In this document: positions 26,905-40,278 of the stretch, one piece after another
Layout: every line of letters begins with the position of its first letter
Position numbering within the stretch: the first letter of the stretch is position 1
Assembly (NCBI GenBank): GCA_903844115.1
Contig: CAIMSI010000032.1
Coordinates: 1-48,610, forward strand
Origin: an uncultured Actinomycetes bacterium
GTDB taxonomy: Bacteria > Actinomycetota > Actinomycetes > Nanopelagicales > Nanopelagicaceae
Direction of reading: 5' to 3'
DNA: 48,610 nucleotides
The notes under the pieces: generated by a model
Seen by the model: the letters and a program-made list of their open reading frames with translations, nothing else
The model's database searches: none
What the model was told of the DNA's origin: nothing
Made by a program: the position numbers and the translations under genes

Positions 26905-28855
<1,951 letters not shown>

Positions 28856-28862
28856 TCTCAAT

Positions 28863-28901
28863 AAAAAGACCCTGTTGCCCAGTGCAATGGGGTCTTTTTT
28901 T
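28863..28901 (+). terminator. Rho-independent terminator after groL
   Basis: AAAAAGACCC (28863-28872) pairs with GGGTCTTTTT (28890-28899), followed by further T residues. The inner loop TTGC/GCAA can extend the helix. It is one of the two clearest intrinsic terminators in the window and, being A- and T-flanked, may also work on the opposite strand. Confidence 0.9.
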
Positions 28902-28920
28902 CATACTCATGAGTTCCCAC

Positions 28921-30057
<1,137 letters not shown>

Positions 30058-30097
30058 TTGCGAAACTAGTTACGGAACCAGTTAAGAAAAGGCGATT

Positions 30098-31207
30098 ATG
30101 GAAATCGAAATCGGACCAGGCAAGAGAGCCCGTCAGGCATACTCTTTTGACGATATTGCAATTGTCCCTAGCCGTCGTACTCGCGATCCAAAAGAAGTTT
30201 CAATTCAGTGGCAGATTGATGCGTATAAGTTTGAACTCCCAATGCTCGCTGCTCCTATGGACTCTGTTGTCTCTCCAGAAACGGCAATTGCTATTGGTAA
30301 GTTGGGTGGTGTTGGAGTTCTCAACCTTGAAGGATTGTGGACTCGACATGAGAATCCTCGAATCGCACTTGGTGAAATTTCTTCACTTCCGCAAGAGCAG
30401 GCAATTCGCCGTATGCAAGCTTTATATGCCGCTCCAATTCAACCTGAACTTATTAAATCTCGTATCGCTGAAATCCGTGCTGCCGGTGTAACAGTTGCTG
30501 GGGCACTTTCACCAGCTCGTACTGCGCAATTTCATAAAGTTGTTGTAGATGCTGGAGTTGATCTCTTTATTATTCGTGGAACCACAGTGAGCGCTGAGCA
30601 TGTAGCAAGTGAGACCGCCCCACTTAATTTGAAGAAGTTTATTTATGATCTAGATGTTCCTGTAATCGTTGGTGGTTGCGCTACCGGTACGAGCGCACAG
30701 CATTTGATGCGAGCAGGAGCTGCTGGAGTTCTTGTTGGTTTTGGCGGCGGGTCAGCACACACAACTCGCAATGTTCTTGGAATTGAAGTTCCCATGGCAT
30801 CTGCAGTTGCAGATGTGGCATCTGCTCGCCGGGATTATATGGATGAATCTGGTGGTCGCTATGTTCATGTCATCGCTGATGGTTCAGTAGGTAAGAGCGG
30901 AGATATCGCAAAAGCGATTGCATGTGGCGCGGACGCAGTCATGATGGGTTCACCTCTTGCAAAAGCAGCAGAAGCACCCGGAATGGGCTGGCATTGGGGA
31001 ACAGAAGCAGGACATGAAGAACTTCCTCGCGGTAATCGGGTTCATGTTGGAACCGTGGGATCACTTCAAGAAATTCTTACTGGGCCATCACATACCGCTG
31101 ATGGCTCCATGAATCTTTTTGGCGCTTTGCGCCGAGCAATGGCAACTTCTGGATATTCAGATTTGAAGGAGTTCCAGCGAGTAGAGGTAGTAATTAACCG
31201 TGCCTGA
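30098..31207 (+). CDS. guaB3: GuaB3 family IMP dehydrogenase-related protein
   Basis: This 369-residue paralogue of IMP dehydrogenase is typical of Actinobacteria, placed between guaB and guaA. It shows [56 protein letters not shown] and the phosphate-binding GGGSAHTTR loop. The catalytic Cys of IMPDH aligns with His221, so the thioimidate mechanism is not possible as in GuaB. Also CBS-free. The function in this phylum is unsettled. An accessory or different purine reaction is possible. Confidence 0.93.
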   Translation: MEIEIGPGKRARQAYSFDDIAIVPSRRTRDPKEVSIQWQIDAYKFELPMLAAPMDSVVSPETAIAIGKLGGVGVLNLEGLWTRHENPRIALGEISSLPQEQAIRRMQALYAAPIQPELIKSRIAEIRAAGVTVAGALSPARTAQFHKVVVDAGVDLFIIRGTTVSAEHVASETAPLNLKKFIYDLDVPVIVGGCATGTSAQHLMRAGAAGVLVGFGGGSAHTTRNVLGIEVPMASAVADVASARRDYMDESGGRYVHVIADGSVGKSGDIAKAIACGADAVMMGSPLAKAAEAPGMGWHWGTEAGHEELPRGNRVHVGTVGSLQEILTGPSHTADGSMNLFGALRRAMATSGYSDLKEFQRVEVVINRA

Positions 31208-32762
31208 GGCAACTTCACAGAACGAATTAGTTCTTGTCGTTGATTTTGGGGCACAGTATGCGCAGTTAATTGCTCGCCGCGTTCGTCAAGCACAGGTGTA
31301 TTCAGAAGTAGTTCCATCTTCTATGTCGGTTGCTGACATGCTTGCTAAGAATCCAAAGGCAATCATTCTTTCGGGCGGACCTTCTAGTGTTTATGAAGCT
31401 GGAGCTCCTACTCTCGATTCTGAAATATTTGCCCACAATATTCCAATCTTCGGAATCTGTTATGGCTTCCAAGTAATGGCAGCGGCACTTGGTGGAGTAG
31501 TTACCCAAACCGGTAAATCTGAATTTGGACGCACGGCCATGCAGCACAGGTCAGATTCGAAATTACTTAAAGATCTTCCCATTGAATTTAATGTATGGAT
31601 GAGCCACGGAGATAGCGTTACCAAGGTACCAAGCGGGTTTTCCAGTACCGCAAAGACTGCGGACACTCCCATCGTTGCCTACGAAAATGGCGATGGAAAA
31701 CTTGCAGGAGTTCAGTTTCACCCTGAAGTTTTACATTCTGAAAACGGGCAAGAAATTTTGCGCCGTTGGTTAATTGACATTGTCGGCTGCAAACCAACTT
31801 GGACGAGTGAAAATATTGTTGCTCAGGAAGTGGAAAAGATTCGGGCAGCTGTTGGCAAAAGTCGAGTTATTTGTGGTCTTTCTGGTGGCGTTGATTCTGC
31901 GGTTGCAGCAGCCATTGTGCAGCAAGCAATTGGTTCTCAATTAACTTGTGTTTTTGTTGATCATGGTTTACTTCGGGAAGGTGAAGCCGAGCAGGTCGAA
32001 AAGGATTTTGTAGCTGCGACTGGTGTTGAGCTGATGGTTGTTGATGCACGGTCTAAATTTCTCAATGCATTAGCCGGGGTTACTGATCCTGAGGCAAAGA
32101 GAAAGATTATCGGCGCAGAATTTATTCGCTCATTTGAAGAGGCAGCGCGCACACTCAGTGCAAATGAATCAATTGATTTCCTGGTTCAAGGAACTTTATA
32201 TCCAGATGTTGTTGAATCTGGCGGCGGCACGGGTACTGCGAATATTAAATCGCACCATAACGTAGGCGGACTTCCTGATGATCTTCAATTTAAACTGATA
32301 GAGCCCCTTCGCACGCTCTTTAAAGATGAAGTTCGCGAAGTCGGCTTGCAACTTGGGCTACCGGGGGACATTGTGTGGCGCCAGCCGTTCCCAGGACCAG
32401 GCTTAGCAATTCGTATTGTCGGTGAAGTTACTGAGAATAGACTTACAATTCTTAAAAAAGCCGATTCCATCGTCCGTTATGAATTAAAATCAGCTCAGTT
32501 GGATCGAGAGATTTGGCAGTGTCCCGTTGTACTTCTCGCAGATGTTCGAAGCGTTGGAGTTCAAGGAGATGGTAGAACATATGGTCATCCCATTGTTCTT
32601 CGCCCAGTTTCAAGTGAAGATGCAATGACGGCAGATTGGAGTCGACTTCCGTACGATGTCCTGGAGAAGATTTCAACTCGTATCACAAACGAGGTTCGCG
32701 AAGTTAATCGAGTTGTTCTCGATGTGACAAGCAAGCCTCCCGGAACTATTGAATGGGAATAA
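31200..32762 (+). CDS. guaA: GMP synthase (glutamine-hydrolysing)
   Basis: GuaA aminates XMP to GMP. The 520-residue protein has a class-I glutaminase domain ([17 protein letters not shown], nucleophile Cys in [18 protein letters not shown]), an ATP pyrophosphatase domain ([13 protein letters not shown]) and the dimerisation domain ending [13 protein letters not shown]. The GTG at 31200 overlaps the guaB3 stop by eight bases, implying coupled translation. Confidence 0.98.
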   Translation: MPEATSQNELVLVVDFGAQYAQLIARRVRQAQVYSEVVPSSMSVADMLAKNPKAIILSGGPSSVYEAGAPTLDSEIFAHNIPIFGICYGFQVMAAALGGVVTQTGKSEFGRTAMQHRSDSKLLKDLPIEFNVWMSHGDSVTKVPSGFSSTAKTADTPIVAYENGDGKLAGVQFHPEVLHSENGQEILRRWLIDIVGCKPTWTSENIVAQEVEKIRAAVGKSRVICGLSGGVDSAVAAAIVQQAIGSQLTCVFVDHGLLREGEAEQVEKDFVAATGVELMVVDARSKFLNALAGVTDPEAKRKIIGAEFIRSFEEAARTLSANESIDFLVQGTLYPDVVESGGGTGTANIKSHHNVGGLPDDLQFKLIEPLRTLFKDEVREVGLQLGLPGDIVWRQPFPGPGLAIRIVGEVTENRLTILKKADSIVRYELKSAQLDREIWQCPVVLLADVRSVGVQGDGRTYGHPIVLRPVSSEDAMTADWSRLPYDVLEKISTRITNEVREVNRVVLDVTSKPPGTIEWE

Positions 32763-32763
32763 A

Positions 32764-33474
32764 ATGTTGAGTTCGAGAAAGCAAGTTCTCTCTATAGTCG
32801 CTCTCGCGCTCCTTTTTTCTGCAACGCTCACTTCTTTTTCCTTTGCAAAAGATGCGAAGCACCCAAAAGTTGCGTCAAAGTCAGGCGCTGGTGCATCACC
32901 AAAAGCTCTTTGTTCTACAACTACAGCGACTCCTCACAAGGAGCCACAGATTCAACCACCAGCCGTGAAAATGCCGGTTAGGGATCGTACTTTTACTTTT
33001 GATACAAATTGCGGGCAAATTGTTGTAGAAGCTGATGGCGCCCACGCCCCACTGACAGTTCTAGTGATGTCAACGCTGGCAAAGGGTGGATATTTCAACC
33101 AAACTTTATGTCATCGCCTAACAACAAGTGGTCTCTTTGTTCTTCAATGTGGAGACCCAACTGCAACAGGCACTGGCGGTCCAATGTTCACTTATGACAA
33201 TGAAAATCTTCCAGATCCAGTACAAAATGATTATCCTGCTGGAACCGTTGCGATGGCGAACTCTGGATTGAGTCAATCTGGACATGGGACAAATGGAAGT
33301 CAGTTCTTCCTGGTTTATGCAGATACGACACTCGGTGCTAATTACACGCGTTGGGGCAAGATCACCAAAGGCCTAGAAATTCTACGCGCAATCGCAGCAC
33401 AAGGAGTACTCGGTGGCGGAAGCGATGGCACACCTAAGCAAACAGTGGGAATTGAAAAAGTAACTGTTAGATAA
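32764..33474 (+). CDS. Secreted cyclophilin-type peptidyl-prolyl isomerase
   Basis: This 236-residue protein starts one base after the guaA stop. Residues 1-27 form a signal peptide (MLSSRKQ, then a hydrophobic stretch ending SFSFA), and a Lys/Ser/Pro linker follows. The cyclophilin domain spans about 80-236: FDTNCGQIVVEADGAHAPLTV, the catalytic Arg in CHRLTTSGLFVLQCGDPTATGTGGP, then HGTNGSQFFLVYAD. It probably aids folding of exported proteins. An earlier TTG in frame lies within guaA and is rejected. Confidence 0.93.
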   Translation: MLSSRKQVLSIVALALLFSATLTSFSFAKDAKHPKVASKSGAGASPKALCSTTTATPHKEPQIQPPAVKMPVRDRTFTFDTNCGQIVVEADGAHAPLTVLVMSTLAKGGYFNQTLCHRLTTSGLFVLQCGDPTATGTGGPMFTYDNENLPDPVQNDYPAGTVAMANSGLSQSGHGTNGSQFFLVYADTTLGANYTRWGKITKGLEILRAIAAQGVLGGGSDGTPKQTVGIEKVTVR

Positions 33475-34212
33475 TTAAGCTGTTACGACAACTCTAAAAG
33501 TTTCTGCGTAGGAACCTTCTGGCAAGCCTTGTGCTTCTGCATTGCGGGTTCCCCATTCGCGAATTCGATCATCGATCTCCGCTGAATGTGCAGTCTGGCT
33601 TACATGCGACTTTATTGCTTGAAGCTTGCGTTCCATAGTCTTTGTAATATCGACGAAATGATTTACAACATTGGGCGACATAACCCAAACTTCTTGAACA
33701 GTCCAAGGCTCAAGCCCTTCACTCTGCAGTAAATCTTCAAATGCAAATGGATTTCCGGCATCGGGATAGACAGCCTGCATAGCAGCTTCCCCCGCAGCCA
33801 TATGATCTGGATGGCTTGAGAAAATACGATCCCAATTGCGTTCAGGATTTTGAATAACCATTCGTTGAGGGCGTACCTTGCGAATGACGCGGACGATCTC
33901 TTTGCGAAGTTCAATTGTTGGCTCAAGGTGCCCATCAACATAATTAAGAAAATGTATATCCGATACGCCGACAACTTTTCCTGCATCGCGTTGCTCTTGC
34001 TGGCGAATCTTTGGCATTTGTGCGCGCGATACTGATGGGTCGACACCACCTTGGTCTCCATTTGTTGCAACGCAGTAAGAGACCTCAATTCCCATATCTG
34101 TCCATTGGGCAATTGTCCCGGCAGCACCAAAATCTAGGTCATCGGGGTGGGCGGTAACAAAAAGAATTCGTTCAATCGCGCTGTCAGCTATTGGAGTCAC
34201 AGTAGGGGGCAT
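33475..34212 (-). CDS. PIG-L family N-acetyl deacetylase (MshB/LmbE-like)
   Basis: This 245-residue zinc deacetylase has the AHPDD motif (His22, Asp24, Asp25) and the later SSHPDHMAAGEAA histidine motif, both typical of PIG-L enzymes. In Actinobacteria such proteins act in mycothiol synthesis (MshB), mycothiol conjugate hydrolysis (Mca) or on other GlcNAc conjugates. The substrate here is not determined. I chose ATG 34212 because the longer reading to 34410 is antisense to the P-loop region of pcrA. A TANNNT box seven bases upstream predicts a leaderless transcript. It ends convergently one base from the cyclophilin gene. Confidence 0.92.
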   Translation of the reverse strand: MPPTVTPIADSAIERILFVTAHPDDLDFGAAGTIAQWTDMGIEVSYCVATNGDQGGVDPSVSRAQMPKIRQQEQRDAGKVVGVSDIHFLNYVDGHLEPTIELRKEIVRVIRKVRPQRMVIQNPERNWDRIFSSHPDHMAAGEAAMQAVYPDAGNPFAFEDLLQSEGLEPWTVQEVWVMSPNVVNHFVDITKTMERKLQAIKSHVSQTAHSAEIDDRIREWGTRNAEAQGLPEGSYAETFRVVVTA

Positions 34213-34219
34213 ATAGCGA

Positions 34220-34229
34220 AGGCTACACT
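34220..34229. promoter_or_regulatory. Predicted bidirectional promoter with two -10 boxes sharing TA
   Basis: Only 23 bases separate the divergent starts at 34212 and 34236. Rightward, TACACT (34224-34229) lies six bases before the pcrA GTG. Leftward, TAGCCT (34225 to 34220) lies seven bases before the PIG-L ATG. The boxes overlap at the TA dinucleotide 34224-34225. Neither gene has a Shine-Dalgarno, so both transcripts are predicted to start at the start codon. Confidence 0.55.
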
Positions 34230-34235
34230 CCACCC

Positions 34236-36497
34236 GTGTCTTCACTTGATCTTGAAAGTCTGAACCCAGCGCAGAAAGAAGCTGTTCTGCATGAGGGTGG
34301 AGCTCTTTTGATTGTCGCCGGGGCTGGATCAGGTAAAACGCGAGTTCTGACCCGCCGCATCGCGCATCTGCTTGGCAATCGCGCCGTTGCCCCGTACGAG
34401 GTACTGGCAATCACATTCACGAATAAAGCTGCTTCTGAAATGAAGGAACGCGTGGCTGAACTTGTGGGCGATCGGGCTAAATCTATGTGGGTTTCGACTT
34501 TTCACTCGGCCTGTGTGCGCATACTCCGAAATGAAGCAACCAAAATTGGTTTCACCACATCGTTTGCTATTTACGATTCTGCTGATAGTTCAAGTCTTAT
34601 AAAGCGCATCATGAAGGAACTTGGATTAGATGGTACGGAGATCAAACCAAGGGCAATCCAAGCTCGAATTTCTAATGCTAAAAATGAATTGCAGGGCCCC
34701 AACCAATTCGTACCCGCAGACTTTGATTTTGTGGACAAGATGGCAGCTCAAATTTATCCGATTTACCAAAGGCGTTTAGAAAGTTCGAATGCTATGGATT
34801 TTGATGATTTGATCATGAAAACTGTAGAGGTCCTGCAGAAGTATCCAGAGGTCCGCGCTCGCTATCGTTCTCGTTTTAAACATATCCTGGTAGATGAGTA
34901 TCAAGATACAAATCATGCACAGTACATGCTCGTTCGTGAATTAGTAGGTACAGAAAACGACGGCTTACCTTTAGCCGAGCTCTGTGTTGTGGGCGATGCC
35001 GACCAATCTATCTACGCATTTCGCGGAGCAAATATTCGCAATATTTTGCAGTTCGAGGCAGATTATCCACATGCCCAAACAATTATGCTCGAACAGAATT
35101 ATCGCTCGACTCAAAATATTCTCACTGCGGCAAATTCAGTTATTTCAAATAACAAAGGACGAAAAGATAAAAATCTTTGGTCTGATGCCGGGGATGGTAG
35201 CCATATCGTGGGGTTTGTGGCCGAAACCGATCATGATGAAGCTGACTTTATTTCATCTGAAGTAAGGCGTTTGAAAGATGAAGGAATTTCCAACCCTGGA
35301 GATACTGCGATTTTTTACCGTACCAACGCACAATCGCGATCAATCGAAGCTGCTTTAGCCAGATCTGGAATTCCTTACAAAGTCGTCGGGGGCCTTCGTT
35401 TCTTTGAGCGCGCTGAAGTAAAAGATATGTTGGGATATTTAAAATCCTTAGTAAATCCAGCTGATGAAATTTCCCTACGCCGGATAGTAAATACCCCAAA
35501 GCGCGGAATTGGTGATCGCGCAATAGAGATTGTTGATGAGTTCGCAACGAAGCACGGAATCACCCTATGGGAGGCGATGAACCAAGTGGAGAGCGAACTT
35601 CCGGCCCGTTCGCTTCAAGCTATACGCGAATTTCTACAAATGATGTATGCCCTGCGCACTTTGATGGAGGCTAAAACAAAGCCGTCCGATATTGCAAAAG
35701 CGGTGCTTGAACAAAGCGGTATGGAAGCAGAGTTGAAGAAAAGTATCGATCCACAAGATGAGAGTCGGCTTGAGAATCTTTACGAACTTGTCAGCGTTGT
35801 AAAAGAATATGAAGAAGCTGACTTTAACGAGCGAGCGGACCGAGGGGATACTGACATGAATGAAGAAATTTCACTTGCCGGTTTTCTTGAGGGCGTTTCT
35901 CTCGTAGCAGATTCAGACCAGATACCAGATGCAACCGATGATAAGGATGCCGGGGTTGTCACATTAATGACACTTCACACAGCAAAGGGATTGGAATTCC
36001 CCACGGTATTTCTCACCGGCATGGAAGAGCAGATTTTTCCTCATTTCCGTGCACTAGAAAAAGAACAAGAAGATATTTCAGAGTTAGAAGAAGAGCGGCG
36101 TCTTGCTTATGTTGGCTTGACGCGCGCACGTGAGCGACTTTATTTATCTCGTGCGATGTCTCGTATGGCATTTGGAAATTGGAAGAGTAATGAACCCTCA
36201 CGCTTTTTAAATGAGATTCCAAGTGAAGTAATTTCATGGAATGAACAGCTAAGTGAATCTAGAACGCCAAAGATTAAGAAGAGTTTTGGGCCGCCACCAA
36301 AAGCAACGGGAAAGCGAATCGCCCCGAGTGCTGCAGCTATTTTGGCACCAGGAGACCGTGTGGCACATGACACATTTGGATTGGGTTCGGTGATATCAGT
36401 AAGTGGCGATGGAGATAGAGCTGAAGCCACCATCAATTTTGGCTCATTGGGTGAGAAGCGCCTGTTGCTGCGCTACGCACCAGTCGAGAAGTTGTAG
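34236..36497 (+). CDS. pcrA: ATP-dependent DNA helicase PcrA/UvrD
   Basis: This is a superfamily 1A 3'-5' helicase for repair and replication-fork maintenance. The 753-residue protein has the Q-motif LNPAQKEAV, the P-loop AGAGSGKTRVLTRR (Lys34), VDEYQDTNHAQY (motif II), GDADQSIYAFRGA (III), EQNYRST (IV), LMTLHTAKGLEFPTVFLTG (V) and RRLAYVGLTRARERLYL (VI). A Tudor-like C-terminus (GDRVAHDTFGLGSV) is the RNA-polymerase-binding region in PcrA of other bacteria. The start is a GTG, predicted leaderless. Confidence 0.97.
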   Translation: MSSLDLESLNPAQKEAVLHEGGALLIVAGAGSGKTRVLTRRIAHLLGNRAVAPYEVLAITFTNKAASEMKERVAELVGDRAKSMWVSTFHSACVRILRNEATKIGFTTSFAIYDSADSSSLIKRIMKELGLDGTEIKPRAIQARISNAKNELQGPNQFVPADFDFVDKMAAQIYPIYQRRLESSNAMDFDDLIMKTVEVLQKYPEVRARYRSRFKHILVDEYQDTNHAQYMLVRELVGTENDGLPLAELCVVGDADQSIYAFRGANIRNILQFEADYPHAQTIMLEQNYRSTQNILTAANSVISNNKGRKDKNLWSDAGDGSHIVGFVAETDHDEADFISSEVRRLKDEGISNPGDTAIFYRTNAQSRSIEAALARSGIPYKVVGGLRFFERAEVKDMLGYLKSLVNPADEISLRRIVNTPKRGIGDRAIEIVDEFATKHGITLWEAMNQVESELPARSLQAIREFLQMMYALRTLMEAKTKPSDIAKAVLEQSGMEAELKKSIDPQDESRLENLYELVSVVKEYEEADFNERADRGDTDMNEEISLAGFLEGVSLVADSDQIPDATDDKDAGVVTLMTLHTAKGLEFPTVFLTGMEEQIFPHFRALEKEQEDISELEEERRLAYVGLTRARERLYLSRAMSRMAFGNWKSNEPSRFLNEIPSEVISWNEQLSESRTPKIKKSFGPPPKATGKRIAPSAAAILAPGDRVAHDTFGLGSVISVSGDGDRAEATINFGSLGEKRLLLRYAPVEKL

Positions 36498-36572
36498 TAA
36501 AGCCCAACAAGGATGCCAGTAAGATTTGGCCGTATCAATCACTTTCTAGTCTTTAGATGATCGGGGAATCTA

Positions 36573-37733
36573 GTGGATCTCTTTGAGTATCAAGCTCGGG
36601 ATCTCTTCGAAGCACATAACATTCCAGTTCTTGCTGGCGCAGTTGCAACAACTGCTGATGAAGCCGAAAAAGCTGCTTCTGTTATGGGTGGACGAGTTGT
36701 CGTAAAAGCACAGGTAAAAATTGGTGGCCGCGGAAAGGCTGGCGGAGTCAAGCTTGCACAAGATGCATCTGATGCTCGCGAAAAAGCCGCAGCTATTCTC
36801 GGAATGGATATCAAAGGTCACACAGTTCATAAAGTGATGATTGCGCAAGCAGCGCCAATCGCTGAAGAGTATTACGCATCAATTTTGCTTGATCGTGCAA
36901 ATAGAAATTTCCTTGTAATGGCATCTGTTGCCGGAGGCATGGAAATTGAGGAAGTAGCAAAGACACAACCTGAAAAATTAGCTCGCGTAGGGATTGATCC
37001 CAACGTAGGTGTAACGCCAGAAAAGGCAAAAGAGATTGCTCGCCTTGGTCAGTTCCCTGCTGAAGTGCAAGATCAAGTTGCCGATGTACTTGTGAAGCTT
37101 TGGGCAGCATTTGTTGCAGAGGATGCAACCTTGATGGAAATCAATCCATTAGTAAAGACTGAAGATGGCCGAATCGTTGCCCTTGATGGAAAAGTCACGC
37201 TGGATGACAGTGCTGATTTTCGACATCCCGGACACGAAGCTCTCATAGATCATGAATCAGCAAACCCACTGGAAGCTAAAGCCAAGGAACTTAATCTCAA
37301 CTACGTAAAACTTGAAGGTGAAGTTGGAATTATCGGTAACGGCGCTGGACTGGTGATGAGTACGCTGGATGTCGTTGCATATGCCGGAGAAAAATATGGC
37401 GTTAAGCCTGCAAATTTCCTTGATATTGGAGGAGGTGCATCAGCAGAGGTTATGGCAAATGGCCTTTCGATTATCTTGGGTGACAAAGATGTTCGTAGCG
37501 TATTTGTAAACGTATTCGGTGGAATTACCGCATGTGACGCGGTTGCAAACGGAATAGTTCAGGCGCTCAATATTTTGGGTGACAAGGCGACCAAACCAAT
37601 CGTGGTTCGCCTGGATGGCAATAATGTTCTTGAAGGTCGTCGAATTTTAAATGAAGCAGCACACCCACTCGTGCAGCAACTTGACACGATGGATGGAGCA
37701 GCCGCTAAAGCTGCAGAATTGGCGGCAAAATAA
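36573..37733 (+). CDS. sucC: Succinyl-CoA synthetase (ADP-forming) subunit beta
   Basis: SucC is the nucleotide-binding subunit converting succinyl-CoA to succinate in the TCA cycle. The 386-residue protein starts at a GTG with [19 protein letters not shown] and has the ATP-grasp domain ([20 protein letters not shown]), LMEINPLV and the [13 protein letters not shown] and NVFGGIT CoA-ligase loops. The 75-base spacer from pcrA holds a possible TAGTCT -10 (36547) and a GGGG ribosome-binding site. It overlaps sucD by one base. Confidence 0.97.
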   Translation: MDLFEYQARDLFEAHNIPVLAGAVATTADEAEKAASVMGGRVVVKAQVKIGGRGKAGGVKLAQDASDAREKAAAILGMDIKGHTVHKVMIAQAAPIAEEYYASILLDRANRNFLVMASVAGGMEIEEVAKTQPEKLARVGIDPNVGVTPEKAKEIARLGQFPAEVQDQVADVLVKLWAAFVAEDATLMEINPLVKTEDGRIVALDGKVTLDDSADFRHPGHEALIDHESANPLEAKAKELNLNYVKLEGEVGIIGNGAGLVMSTLDVVAYAGEKYGVKPANFLDIGGGASAEVMANGLSIILGDKDVRSVFVNVFGGITACDAVANGIVQALNILGDKATKPIVVRLDGNNVLEGRRILNEAAHPLVQQLDTMDGAAAKAAELAAK

Positions 37734-38614
37734 TGGCTATCTTCATTAATAAAGAGACACGTCTTATTGTTCAAGGAATGACTGGTTCTGAAGGTACAAA
37801 GCACACCGGTCGCATGCTTGCTTCTGGTACAAATGTTGTTGGCGGAGTAACACCAGGAAAAGGTGGACAAAGCGTTGAAATCGGCGGAAAGACTCTTCCG
37901 GTCTTTAACACAGTTGCCGAAGCGATGGCAGCTACACAAGCGAATGCTTCTGTCGTATTCGTTCCACCTAAATTTGCAAAGGCTGCCGTAATAGATGCAA
38001 TCGATGCGCAAATTCCACTGGTCGTTGTAATCACCGAGGGAATCCCTGTACACGATACTGCCGGATTCTTTGCATATGCGCAGAGCAAAGGAAAGACTCG
38101 TATTATCGGTCCAAACTGTCCAGGACTCATCAGTCCCGGACAATCAAATCTTGGAATCATTCCTGCAGATATAACGGGCCCTGGGCGTATTGGCCTTGTA
38201 TCAAAATCCGGAACCCTCACTTATCAGATGATGTATGAACTTCGAGATTTTGGTTTCTCAACCGCAGTTGGTATCGGTGGAGATCCAATAATTGGAACAA
38301 CACATATTGATTGCCTGCGAGCTTTTCAAGATGATCCAGACACTGATGCAATCGTGATGATTGGTGAAATCGGTGGGGATGCGGAAGAACGTGCTGCAGC
38401 ATTTATAGCGGAGTACGTAACAAAACCAGTTGTTGGTTATGTTGCAGGCTTCACAGCTCCAGAAGGCAAGACAATGGGTCACGCCGGTGCAATCGTTTCT
38501 GGATCTTCGGGTACCGCCCAAGCTAAAAAAGAAGCACTTGAAGCCGCAGGAGTAAGCGTTGGCAAAACGCCAAGTGAAACCGCTGAACTAATGCGCAAAA
38601 TCCTTAAGGGTTAA
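37733..38614 (+). CDS. sucD: Succinyl-CoA synthetase subunit alpha
   Basis: SucD carries the phosphorylated histidine. The 293-residue protein shows the CoA-binding [38 protein letters not shown], and [17 protein letters not shown] with the active-site His. Coupled to sucC by TAATG. The next gene begins six bases after its stop. Confidence 0.98.
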   Translation: MAIFINKETRLIVQGMTGSEGTKHTGRMLASGTNVVGGVTPGKGGQSVEIGGKTLPVFNTVAEAMAATQANASVVFVPPKFAKAAVIDAIDAQIPLVVVITEGIPVHDTAGFFAYAQSKGKTRIIGPNCPGLISPGQSNLGIIPADITGPGRIGLVSKSGTLTYQMMYELRDFGFSTAVGIGGDPIIGTTHIDCLRAFQDDPDTDAIVMIGEIGGDAEERAAAFIAEYVTKPVVGYVAGFTAPEGKTMGHAGAIVSGSSGTAQAKKEALEAAGVSVGKTPSETAELMRKILKG

Positions 38615-38620
38615 CTACTC

Positions 38621-39706
38621 GTGTTACGCCGCATCCTTTCGATATCTCTTATACAGGCATCAAAGGGTGTGGCACTTACTTTATTTCCATCTATTTTCAT
38701 TTCTTTACTTGCCTGGTCTACTGCGGGGAGTACAAGTGGGAATACTACGGATCCGATTCGCGGGGCGATTTGGTTATGGCTTGGCGCACACCTCACGCCA
38801 TTCCAATTAGCGGCAACATCCTCACACGGTAGCGGTTTTCTTTCGGTACTACCGCTGGGCGCAATTATTTTCCCCATGTGGGCAGTGCGCCGTACCTTTT
38901 TTCGAGTTGTTGAAAACGCACCCAAAATTCGCGCAGCAAGAATATTTTATATTTTGTTTTATACCTTAATTGCAATAGCACTTGCCTTGCTATCATCAAC
39001 TTCTAGTATTTCACCGATGTGGTACTACGGTGGTTTGTGCGCCGGAATAACAGCTTTAGTTTCGACCTTCACTTTTAACCCTCGCCCAGCAATCGGAATA
39101 GTGATTTACTTATTTGCAATCGCATGGGGAATCGCAGCCATTGTTCTGACATTCTCATTTCTCACACACTGGAGAGTCATTCACGATCTCTCGATTGTCA
39201 TTGCACCGGGAATCATTGGTGGCGCTTTATTCACGTGCCTACAGATTCTCTACCTACCAAATATGGCACTTGCTGCATTGGGATATCTCACCGGGTCGGG
39301 GTTTAGCCTTGGAGCCCATACGATGGTTACTTCCTCCATATTTAATCTTCACCAAATTCCTGCAATTCCAATATTGGGTGGATTACCGACCGGAAAGCAT
39401 CCACTCTTAGGAATTGGAATTATATTCTGGCCACTTCTTTTTCTTGCTGTCTACCAAGTCATAATTCGAGTTCACAGCGACTGGCGATCACGTAATAAGG
39501 ATTTATTGCGAACTTTTATTATGTCTATCTTTTTTGTTTGGGAAATTTCATACTTTGCTTCAGGTGAATTACTAACACCAGCTATGAAACGTACTGGCAT
39601 ACTCCCAGAGCGCACAACAACTATTGCTGCAATAAGCGCCCTATTTATAGCAATTCTCTTTTTCTATGGGCCCAAGGTGATTAATAGGGTGCGGCATCGT
39701 GACTAA
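38621..39706 (+). CDS. DUF6350-type polytopic membrane protein
   Basis: This 361-residue, strongly hydrophobic protein has about nine to ten predicted membrane segments and no catalytic motif that I recognise. Position between sucD and purN is where Actinobacteria commonly carry a DUF6350 membrane protein, and the GNTTDPIRGAIWLWLGAHLTPFQL region and SGFSLGAHTMVTSSIFNL segment fit that group as I remember it. The start is GTG 38621. The stop overlaps purN by eight bases. Function unknown. Confidence 0.8.
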   Translation: MLRRILSISLIQASKGVALTLFPSIFISLLAWSTAGSTSGNTTDPIRGAIWLWLGAHLTPFQLAATSSHGSGFLSVLPLGAIIFPMWAVRRTFFRVVENAPKIRAARIFYILFYTLIAIALALLSSTSSISPMWYYGGLCAGITALVSTFTFNPRPAIGIVIYLFAIAWGIAAIVLTFSFLTHWRVIHDLSIVIAPGIIGGALFTCLQILYLPNMALAALGYLTGSGFSLGAHTMVTSSIFNLHQIPAIPILGGLPTGKHPLLGIGIIFWPLLFLAVYQVIIRVHSDWRSRNKDLLRTFIMSIFFVWEISYFASGELLTPAMKRTGILPERTTTIAAISALFIAILFFYGPKVINRVRHRD

Positions 39707-40271
39707 GCGGATTGATTTACTTGCTTCAGGTTCAGGCACTTTGGCACAAGCAATAATCAGCGCCGTTAAATCTGGTTCCCTTGATCTAGAAATCGTTCGT
39801 ATTATTTCTGATCGGCCGGCTCAGGTATTGAATCGAGCAAATGAAAATGACATTGAATCGACGCTTCTTGATTACTCTAGATTTTCTTCGCGAGAAGAAT
39901 GGGGAAGTGAGTTAGAAAGAATTATTGATACAGATCGAGTCGATCTAGTTGTGAGTGTTGGGTTTATGCGAATTCTTCCTAAGAAGATTGTTGAGAAGTT
40001 TTCAATAATTAACACTCATCCAGCTTTGCTTCCTAATTTCCCTGGAGCACACGCCGTTCGAGATGCCTTAACTGCCGGTGTAAATGAAACCGGAACGACT
40101 ATTCATTGGGTGGATGCTGGTGTGGATACGGGAAAAGTGATCTCTCAGGTTCGAATTGCCGTAGAACACGGTGATACGCAAGACTCACTCCACGAACGCA
40201 TTAAGATTCAGGAGCGATTCCTCATTGTTGAGACGCTGAAACAGTTCGCTACTGCGGGACTGGAAAAGTAG
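39699..40271 (+). CDS. purN: Phosphoribosylglycinamide formyltransferase
   Basis: PurN formylates GAR with 10-formyl-THF in purine synthesis. The 190-residue protein has [14 protein letters not shown], the catalytic Asn105 and His107 in [21 protein letters not shown], and Asp143 in [13 protein letters not shown]. It starts at a GTG inside the end of the DUF6350 gene, implying coupling. purH follows after seven bases. Confidence 0.97.
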   Translation: MTKRIDLLASGSGTLAQAIISAVKSGSLDLEIVRIISDRPAQVLNRANENDIESTLLDYSRFSSREEWGSELERIIDTDRVDLVVSVGFMRILPKKIVEKFSIINTHPALLPNFPGAHAVRDALTAGVNETGTTIHWVDAGVDTGKVISQVRIAVEHGDTQDSLHERIKIQERFLIVETLKQFATAGLEK

Positions 40272-40278
40272 GGAAGTC

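Noticed and set aside
34213-34410. N-terminal extension of the PIG-L frame by 66 codons
   Set aside because: It would run antisense to the pcrA P-loop region. The ATG at 34212 gives the family-length protein and has a -10 box at the right distance.
37559-38220. Long minus-strand frames (194 and 149 codons) opposite sucC/sucD
   Set aside because: They overlap intact, well-supported genes on the plus strand and reflect codon-bias shadows. There are no plausible starts or motifs.
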